The position numbers were made by a program, and so were the translations under genes. The notes beneath the pieces are model-generated. The model was not told where the DNA came from and made no database searches. It saw only the letters and a program-made list of their open reading frames with translations. A DNA stretch of 25,013 nucleotides from Chara braunii (taxonomy: Eukaryota > Streptophyta > Charophyceae > Charales > Characeae): contig BFEA01000365.1 in the NCBI GenBank assembly GCA_003427395.1, positions 904,679 through 929,691 of the forward strand, in the 5' to 3' direction. Every line of letters starts with the position of its first letter. Position 1 is the stretch's first letter. Shown piece after piece: positions 19,773 to 25,013 of the stretch.

Positions 19773-20371
19773 TGTGATAAGCTCAGATCCGTACTGCGCG
19801 GCTTTCCGTATCCTTGAGGAAAAATCCTCCGAAAGCCCCAAAGTATGGACCTGAATGAGAGGAACTTTTCTTTCTTTGCTGCTTTATTTTTTCTTCTTCT
19901 TTCTCTTTTCAGACAGCTTTTCACTTTCTTTGGTTAATGATTCCCGCGCAGCTGACTAGCGGCCGAACCAAGAAACGATTTCGGCCAGGACTTTTCAGGA
20001 ATTTGAATTTTGCGCACGCGGCTGGGCTTCGAATTCCGCAAGCGCTTCGCACCCCCGTTTCTTCCTTCCCATCTGCAAGCCGTCTCCCTTTCTTGCTGCG
20101 CGCGCTTCCCCCATGTCGGACCCTTCGTCTCCCCGCACGCAAAGCTCGATCCTTACCCCGTCTTCCTCCGCGAGTGATTGGCCGTGTAGTTGGGATGCTT
20201 GGATCAATGTGGAGAGCTGGAAAACGCGCACCACTTGAACGAACACCCCAATCACGTACGGCCATTTCGACTCTGCGATCGAACCCTCTAACTCCCCACC
20301 TTTCTTCTGTCCTGCTCATCTACACCCTGCGCTGCCCGCACCTCGCGCTCACAACCCGCCGCCTCCCGCGC

Positions 20372-20377
20372 TATAAA
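20372..20377 (+). promoter_or_regulatory. TATA box of the 3' LTR
   Basis: CGCTATAAATTC is identical to the core in the 5' LTR (9795-9800), and a CT-rich stretch follows. From this LTR it could drive read-out transcription into the right flank. Confidence 0.6.
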
Positions 20378-20420
20378 TTCACGCAACCCTCTCCTCTCCT
20401 CCTCTTTGATCTCGGCTGCA

Positions 20421-20846
20421 ATGCTGCGCGAGCTATGTGCGAAGTCCGCGGTGCCGAACAGGCTCGACGAGCCCAAGGACGGGCGGAGTGACAACGTGGG
20501 GTGGACCCGCGGTAGTCCCGGGGCGATGCAGTCGGAGGGACTGAGCAGTGGTGGAGATTGGACACCGACCGCGGCGGGGCCTTGTGGCTATGGTGGTCGG
20601 TGGTCTTGGGAAGTTCTGAAAGCTGCGCCTGGGGGCGGCAGTTATCTGAGAATTTTGTATACCAGAAGGACTCGCTTTTATCTCCATTCTTGCTTTGTCA
20701 TACGCATGGGCTATGTCGAAAGTCAATGGATGATTGGATATCTTGTTGATTGTCGTGGTTACACACATGAGAGTGTATGTGTGTATGTGCTTATCCTGGC
20801 GGGGACGGGGGAGTTGAGTGGCATGACCATCTGCTTGGGAGTATGA
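20421..20846 (+). CDS. leader ORF of the 3' LTR (141 codons)
   Basis: Begins MLRELCAKSAVPNRLDEPKD and stays open through GWTRGSPG, where the 5' LTR has a TAG for the Trp codon. The rest has no recognisable domain. The 5' LTR frame is also open downstream of its TAG up to a TGA near 10238. It might be untranslated leader RNA that happens to be open. Confidence 0.3.
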   Translation: MLRELCAKSAVPNRLDEPKDGRSDNVGWTRGSPGAMQSEGLSSGGDWTPTAAGPCGYGGRWSWEVLKAAPGGGSYLRILYTRRTRFYLHSCFVIRMGYVESQWMIGYLVDCRGYTHESVCVYVLILAGTGELSGMTICLGV

Positions 20847-20915
20847 GTGTGTTGATCCCATCGTCCCCCTCCCTTCCACAGCCCTCCCTCGTGCACGCGC
20901 AGTCTCGGTGTGAAC

Positions 20916-20922
20916 TCTCTTC

Positions 20923-21006
<84 letters not shown>
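20916..21006. repeat. (CT)n tract of the 3' LTR
   Basis: Starts imperfectly (CTCTCTTCCTCTCTCTCCTC) and becomes pure CT. It corresponds to the gapped tract in the 5' LTR. Confidence 0.95.
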
Positions 21007-21010
<4 letters not shown>

Positions 21011-21184
21011 CCTTTCTTTTTGATTTGGTAGCTGTCGTTTTTGAAGATTCTTGTCCCCGCACCGGTGACGTCAACCGCCTGCGTCCGCGCGCGCGGTCGA
21101 CGCCCCCGCAAGGGGAGGGAGCCTAGATTTCACCATTCTCTTCCGCACTAATCCTGAGAGAGAAGGATTGCACTGAGTTGTTGT

Positions 21185-21706
21185 ATGGATTCGGTGTTGA
21201 TTTGGATGACCGGGAGCACGGGGTCTTGCCCGTGCTCATCACTTACATCCGATCGTCTCACCTCGCTACCGGCCTTCCCCATCGAAGATGACGACATTGT
21301 CTACTGCGATGCGGATGTACGGCGCGCTCTGAGGCGAACGGAGCAAGTTTGTTGGCGAGACCCGCCTCGGGTGTGTAACATAAGGGGAAACGGGTTCGTC
21401 TTGATTGATCGTTTTGACTCCCCGACCCTGATATTGCCGTATGCCGATTTGACGGTGTTGCCTGGGTCAACAGCTCACGCCACGTGGCGGCCGCAGTTCG
21501 ATTGCCGCTGGTGTCGCCAGGGAGACTCTTGCTCCTGGCGATGGCTTGTTCTAGGATACGAGGGAGCGGCCCGCTTCCCCGAGCTTTCTCGTAACGCGGG
21601 TGCGCTGCCCGCGCAATTTCGAACTTGGGTCCTGGTGGGCTCTCCCGCCGCTCCGCCCTCACGGGAAATCCCGCGCGGACTTCATGAGTCCGACTCCGAG
21701 GCCTAA
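21185..21706 (+). CDS. LTR-encoded ORF of unknown function, copy in 3' LTR
   Basis: A 173-codon ORF, complete and free of N, matching 10694-11215 codon for codon in length. Differences include residues 2, 3, 7 and 12, the stretch near 36-39, and residues near 63 and 91 and the C-terminus. Many are amino-acid changes, so there is no obvious sign of purifying selection between the two LTRs since insertion. Cys residues at 15, 17, 41, 56, 64, 107, 110 and 116 are kept where the 5' copy is readable. Function unknown. Confidence 0.45.
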   Translation: MDSVLIWMTGSTGSCPCSSLTSDRLTSLPAFPIEDDDIVYCDADVRRALRRTEQVCWRDPPRVCNIRGNGFVLIDRFDSPTLILPYADLTVLPGSTAHATWRPQFDCRWCRQGDSCSWRWLVLGYEGAARFPELSRNAGALPAQFRTWVLVGSPAAPPSREIPRGLHESDSEA

Positions 21707-22053
21707 AGGCCTCGAACCCACCACCTGTACAACGAAACGCTGATGGCCAGGCCTCCTGTACTTCGTCGCCATGGCCTCCTCCCTCTGGTGTCTTTTCCCG
21801 TTGTGATTCATGACGGCAGTGCATTTTTGCGGAACCATTCCGATCTCTTTGCTCCGAAGTAACCCGACCTCCGCGGGACTCCGCGGCGACAGTTCGATTC
21901 CGGGGTGACCTCTGGCTCGAAACAGGAGCCTCCCGTTCTGACCGGGAGACTCAACCCCCACGGCCAAAAATCCTCGGCCACGCCCCTCCTAGAACTCTGA
22001 TCGGCGACCCCATACGGGAAGCCGCGAGGGGGCGTGAGGTTTTGCGCATCACA

Positions 22054-22244
22054 AGCCGCACTGCCACCCGCACGACAGAGTTTCATACCACACGCCCCCA
22101 ACAGCAGACAGAGAACCCGCAAGCCCGCCCTCCTCCTCACGATTCAAGGCGGATCACACCTCTACCCACACTCTTCATTACCAAAAGGCACCAGCTCTCA
22201 CCATGATGGTGCTTTTGCAAGCCACCGGATGCACCCTACCACCC
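22054..22244. other. right flank of the retrotransposon, non-coding
   Basis: It starts AGCCGCACTGCC; the first four bases repeat the AGCC before the 5' LTR. No gene seen. Confidence 0.55.
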
Positions 22245-22313
22245 GCGCGGCAGGGGCTGAGGACCCCGCGTGGCAGGGGCTGAGGACCCCGCGTGGCAGG
22301 GGCTGAAGACCCC
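22245..22313. repeat. three 23-bp tandem repeats
   Basis: GCGYGGCAGGGGCTGARGAC plus CCC is repeated at 22245-22267, 22268-22290 and 22291-22313 with one substitution in the first unit and one in the third. Confidence 0.95.
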
Positions 22314-22651
22314 GCCAAACCCTCCCTTCTCCTCGGAATTGAGGGTGCTCCACCTCCCCAATCTACATCAGCTCCCTAACGGAGCTTTACGGCCCTCCAT
22401 GATGAAGTCCGGGCAGAGCTGCGCTCACCCATCAATCCCTGAAAAACGGATGAAAGCAAGCCCCAAAACAGATCGCAAAACAACGAACGCTGCCACAACA
22501 ACATGTACAACCAAACCCACAGAAACACCCCACCTTCGGCACGGCAGTTGCCACAACCGCAAACCCTCCCACCTCCTTGTGACACGGGGCGAACTGCTCC
22601 ACAATCCGCTTCCTCTCCCTAAAATACCGCCCACCGTGATGGGATCTCTGC
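22314..22651. other. non-coding stretch
   Basis: A plus-strand frame is open from 22270 to 22797 but crosses both tandem repeats and shows no domain. I do not call a gene. Confidence 0.5.
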
Positions 22652-22812
22652 AGAAAGAAGCTCACTCATTCCTCTCCCTGCTAGTGGCCTCAGGCCGGCC
22701 TCCCGCTGGACTGATGATTTCATCCTGCTTTGTAGAAAGAAGCTCACTCATTCGTCTCCCTGCTAGTGGCCCTCAGGCTGGCCTCCCGCTGGACTGATGA
22801 TTTCATCCTGCT
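22652..22812. repeat. 82-bp-period tandem duplication
   Basis: Units 22652-22729 and 22734-22812 begin AGAAAGAAGCTCACTCATTC and end GATGATTTCATCCTGCT. They differ by two or three substitutions and one inserted C, so this is a fairly young duplication. Confidence 0.93.
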
Positions 22813-23092
22813 CGGGGCACCAGCTTGCAGGCAACAGGCCAACACAACACTCACTTACAATGAAGAGAGCATTCGTGGGGCCATGTTTTGGACATTGTGG
22901 TGCCTCTAGAACTCGGGGATCCTGCATGGGAAAAGGATGGCTCTGCCAATGGTCAGGGCAGAAACCAAATGCGCAATCAAACAGACCATCTCCAGCGCAT
23001 TGTCTCCCAGGGTGCTGAATAAAGGATGTTTCTCGCGAGCTCTGAAAAAGTTCCATAGGCATTGGGAACACTTCCCAGACTTGGCGCGCGTA
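22813..23092. other. non-coding stretch
   Basis: Open frames on both strands are short and carry no motif. Nothing recognised. Confidence 0.5.
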
Positions 23093-23226
23093 CCGAAATG
23101 TTCACAGCGCGCCACTAATCGAGAGGGCGCGCCCACGGGGCCGGGTACACGGCGGGCGTCGATGCGCATGAATATCTGAACGCGCCCGCCGTCGGATAGC
23201 AAGAAAGTGTCGTTTCGTGCCCCGGC
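23093..23226. repeat. GC-rich block, copy 1 of a diverged duplication
   Basis: Starts ACCGAAATGTTC, with GCGCGCC, GAGGGCGCGCCC, GGCGGGCGTCGATGCG and GCGCCCGCCG in order. It is followed by about 250 bp of T-rich DNA. The same order recurs at 23500-23632. Confidence 0.8.
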
Positions 23227-23499
23227 CCCTTTTTATTTCTTTTTTTTTTTAGTTTTGTATTCTTTTTGTGATTTTTTATTATCTTTTTTACTTTTAGTTT
23301 TTATTTTCCCCTTCTGGTGTGTCGTTTTGTTTTCTTTTTTTTCTTTTTATTACCTTTTTACCTTTTTTCTATTTCTATTCTATTCGTTCTGTTTCCGACC
23401 AAAAAAAAAAATTTACATTTTTCTTAGTTTTTTGTTAATTTGTAGTTTTTTTCACTTTTTTGGGGGGGCGGCTTTTTTTTTTCTTTTTTTTTTGGGCTA
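23227..23499. other. T-rich low-complexity DNA
   Basis: Mostly T with scattered short A runs. A long frame through it is Phe/Leu-rich and would look like a membrane protein, but it is a composition artefact. Confidence 0.75.
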
Positions 23500-23632
23500 C
23501 CGAATTGTTCGCTGCGCGCCAGAAAAGGAAAGGGCGCGCCCGCGGGGCCAAGCGGCGTCGGGCGTCGATGCGAGGGATTATCTTGAAGCGCCCGCCGCTG
23601 GACAGAAAGAAGGCATCGTTTTGCGGGCGGGA
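23500..23632. repeat. GC-rich block, copy 2 of a diverged duplication
   Basis: Starts ACCGAATTGTTC, then GCGCGCC, AAGGGCGCGCCC, GTCGGGCGTCGATGCG and GCGCCCGCCG, collinear with 23093-23226 about 407 bp upstream. It too is followed by about 250 bp of T-rich sequence, so the unit is a GC-rich head plus T-rich tail. Confidence 0.8.
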
Positions 23633-23900
23633 ATGTGGTTTCTTTTCTTCTTCTTTTTATTTGTGTTTTGGGTGTTTCTCTTTTTTTTTCTTTTTTTTTT
23701 GTGTTATGGGTGTTGCGGGGAGATACATTTCAGAAGTGTCTTTTTTTTTTGTTGCTGTTTCTTTTTTTATATTTTACTTTCAGTTTTTTTTTCTCGATTG
23801 TGTTTTTCTTTTTCTTTGGTTCTTAGTTCGATTTGTCTTTTTCTTTTATTGTCTTTTATATTTGGTTTTGTTTGCCCGCGTTTTTCGGGGTTTTGTGGGC
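23633..23900. other. T-rich low-complexity DNA
   Basis: Tail of the second duplicated unit, mostly T with occasional G. No gene. Confidence 0.75.
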
Positions 23901-24069
23901 TGGACGTTATTGGAATGACTGCATCCATGAACTATTGAAGTACAGACCCAAGCTTGAATCCAGATGATGGAACTCGATGAGTTGCCTGGGGCGGATGAGC
24001 TCAAGGCCGTCGCCCATTGCTTGTAAAAAAAAAGGAAAAAGGACAAAAAAAAGGAAGAAGAAATTGGAG

Positions 24070-24383
24070 AAATGGAGAAATGGGAGGAAGTATGGCGATG
24101 TATGCGTGTTTGTCAGAGATAATGAGACGAAGTTAACCCATGTGTGTGTGTGCGTGTGCGTGTGTGTCAGAGAGAATGTGGACAAGTGTGTGTGTGTGTG
24201 TGTGCTATGGCGCATATGTGTCATAGGTACACAGCCTGCCTGTTCATGTGTGTGTGTATGTGGTTCGGCGCGCCGTGTAGCTATGGCGTGCGTGAATGAA
24301 AGAAAATGGAGAGATTGGACGAAGTATGGCGATGTGTGCGTATGTGTGCATGTGTGTCAGAGAGAATGAGACGAAGTAAACCA

Positions 24384-24435
<52 letters not shown>

Positions 24436-24696
24436 GTGTCAAAGAGAATGTGGACAAGTGTGTGTGTGTGCTATGGCCCACATGTGTCATAGGGCTCGCC
24501 ACACCACTTTCGAAATGTACAAAAGACAAAAATGTGGCAGTCGCATCTGGCCATGTTCTAGAGGGAAGTTCATTCTCATTTTGCACATTTCGAAAGTGGT
24601 GTGGCATTGCCCATAGGTACACGGCTCGCCTGTTCATCTGTGTGTGTGTGTGGTTCGGCGCGCCGTGTAGCTATGGCGTGCGTGAATGAAAGAAAA
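24070..24696. repeat. GT-rich tandem duplication, second unit interrupted
   Basis: Unit 1, about 24070-24300, contains GAAGTATGGCGATG, GAATGTGGACAAGTGTG, CTATGGCGCATATGTGTCAT, GGTTCGGCGCGCCGTGTAGC and TATGGCGTGCGTGAATGAAA. Unit 2, about 24301-24696, has all of these in order. It carries a longer GT run (24384-24430) and an extra 118-bp segment at 24494-24611. The unit is about 230 bp without the insert. Confidence 0.88.
24494..24611. mobile_element. 118-bp palindromic MITE with CATAGG target duplication
   Basis: CCACACCACTTTCGAAATGT near the left end is matched by the reverse complement of the right end (ACATTTCGAAAGTGGTGTGG), then a near-matching CAAAA. CATAGG occurs on both sides (24488-24493 and 24612-24617). 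The neighbouring tandem unit has a single CATAGG followed directly by TACACAG (about 24223-24235), which is the empty site. There is no coding capacity. Superfamily is not assigned. Confidence 0.85.
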
Positions 24697-24753
24697 GAAG
24701 GGAAAAAAAAGGGAAAAAAAAAAAAGGTACGTGATGTTTTTTTTGTGTTTGTC

Positions 24754-24756
<3 letters not shown>

Positions 24757-24815
<59 letters not shown>
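24757..24815. repeat. (CT)n microsatellite before the adapter
   Basis: About 30 CT units ending directly at the adapter sequence that starts at 24816. Confidence 0.95.
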
Positions 24816-24817
<2 letters not shown>

Positions 24818-24844
24818 GTCTCTTATACACATCTAGATGTGTAT
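24816..24844. other. Tn5/Nextera mate-pair junction adapter (artefact)
   Basis: CTGTCTCTTATACACATCT (24816-24834) is exactly the 19-nt Tn5 mosaic end used in Nextera chemistry. It is followed head-to-head by AGATGTGTAT (24835-24844), the first ten bases of its reverse complement. The inverted pair is the circularisation junction of Nextera mate-pair libraries. The next bases, CCGAGAGG, partly resemble the remaining adapter half. This is laboratory sequence and marks a false join. Confidence 0.97.
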
Positions 24845-24850
24845 CCGAGA

Positions 24851-25013
24851 GGACTTCATGAGTCCGACTCCGAGGCCTAAAGGCCTCGAACCCACCACCT
24901 GTACAACGAAACGCTGACGGCCAGGCCTCCTGTACTTCGTCGCCATGGCCTCCTCCCTCTGGTGTCTTTTCCCGTTGTGATTCATGACGGCAGTGCATTT
25001 TTGCGGAACCATT
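24851..25013 (+). repeat. fragment of a third LTR copy, joined through the adapter
   Basis: GGACTTCATGAGTCCGACTC onwards matches 21677-21839 of the 3' LTR without indels. It has one difference I can see (GCTGACGG here, GCTGATGG there), where it agrees with the 5' LTR. In real LTRs this segment lies about 670 bp after the CT tract, but here it follows one immediately across the adapter. It continues to the window end. Confidence 0.93.

Larger units (their letters stand above)
9197..22053 (+). mobile_element. Ty3/gypsy-type LTR retrotransposon, about 12.9 kb, non-autonomous by decay
   Basis: Two ~2.3-kb direct repeats flank, in order, a tRNA-iMet primer-binding site, gag, protease, RT, RNase H and integrase. 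RT before integrase is the Ty3/gypsy (Metaviridae) order. A further ORF follows integrase. If the LTR is read as TGTGAT...ATCACA, the element is bracketed by AGCC at 9193-9196 and 22054-22057, a possible 4-bp target duplication. All main ORFs are broken by stops, frameshifts or deletion, so it could move only in trans. The two LTRs differ at scattered sites (a few per cent by eye), so insertion is not very recent. Exact LTR ends are uncertain. Confidence 0.9.
19773..22053 (+). repeat. 3' LTR
   Basis: Collinear with 9197-11549 and without N bases. It starts TGTGATAAGCTCAG. If the last bases TTTGCGCATCACA are included, it ends in ATCACA, giving TG...CA with a 6-bp terminal inverted repeat and AGCC flanks. 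If not, it ends near 22041 at GGGGGCGTGAGGTT like the 5' copy. The TATA box, CT tract, leader ORF and 173-codon ORF are all preserved. Confidence 0.88.

Noticed and set aside
21258-21824. Antisense 188-codon ORF in the 3' LTR, also open in the 5' LTR (10767-11333)
   Set aside because: It overlaps the sense LTR ORF and is open in both copies simply because the LTRs are similar. It has no motif, so at most one of the two frames is likely to be coding.
22245-22313. Possible CRISPR-like or regulatory array
   Set aside because: The 23-bp units are contiguous with no spacers; it is an ordinary tandem repeat.
23207-23938. 243-codon Phe/Leu-rich frame resembling a multi-span membrane protein
   Set aside because: Produced by T-rich low-complexity DNA and crossing the duplicated GC-rich block, with no conserved motif.

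Overview
This window is eukaryotic, repeat-dominated DNA that looks plant-type. The evidence is a Ty3/gypsy retrotransposon whose primer-binding site, TGGTATCAGAGC, matches the 3' end of plant initiator-methionine tRNA. There is also a plant-style LINE ORF1 (DUF4283-like plus a CCHC knuckle), and MITEs and long CT/GT/TTC microsatellites are abundant. A large-genome streptophyte such as a charophyte alga is my guess, and a weak one. I see no intact host gene, rRNA, tRNA or CRISPR array.

Left part (1-9196). A CT microsatellite opens the window. A foldback MITE (636-1068) has a second, left-truncated copy (3217-3625) and end fragments in a 53-bp tandem duplication (2080-2185). A decayed LINE-type ORF1 lies on the minus strand (6490 to 4017), with no endonuclease/RT ORF2 beside it. 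The rest (6491-9196) is non-coding apart from short repeats.

Centre (9197-22053). One ~12.9-kb LTR retrotransposon lies on the plus strand. Its order is: 5' LTR (2.35 kb including an 89-N gap), PBS, gag with CCHC knuckle, protease, RT, RNase H, integrase, an extra ORF of about 600 codons, a purine tract, a palindromic-repeat spacer, and the 3' LTR (2.28 kb). The coding part is dead: most in-frame stops are TAG, there are several frameshifts, RT motif A has Asn for the catalytic Asp, and part of the integrase core is missing. Each LTR carries the same unrecognised 173-codon ORF behind a TATA box and a CT tract.

Right part (22054-25013). Only repeats are visible: 23-bp and 82-bp tandems, a duplicated GC-rich/T-rich block, and a GT-rich duplication of ~230 bp. 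One copy of that duplication is split by a 118-bp palindromic MITE with a CATAGG target duplication. At 24816-24844 lies a Tn5/Nextera mate-pair junction adapter, followed by a fragment of a third LTR. This end is therefore almost certainly a library chimera and not genomic adjacency.

The features worth follow-up are the LTR-encoded ORF, the extra 3' ORF, the stop-codon decay pattern and the conflicting LTR boundary signals. No functional new system is demonstrated.
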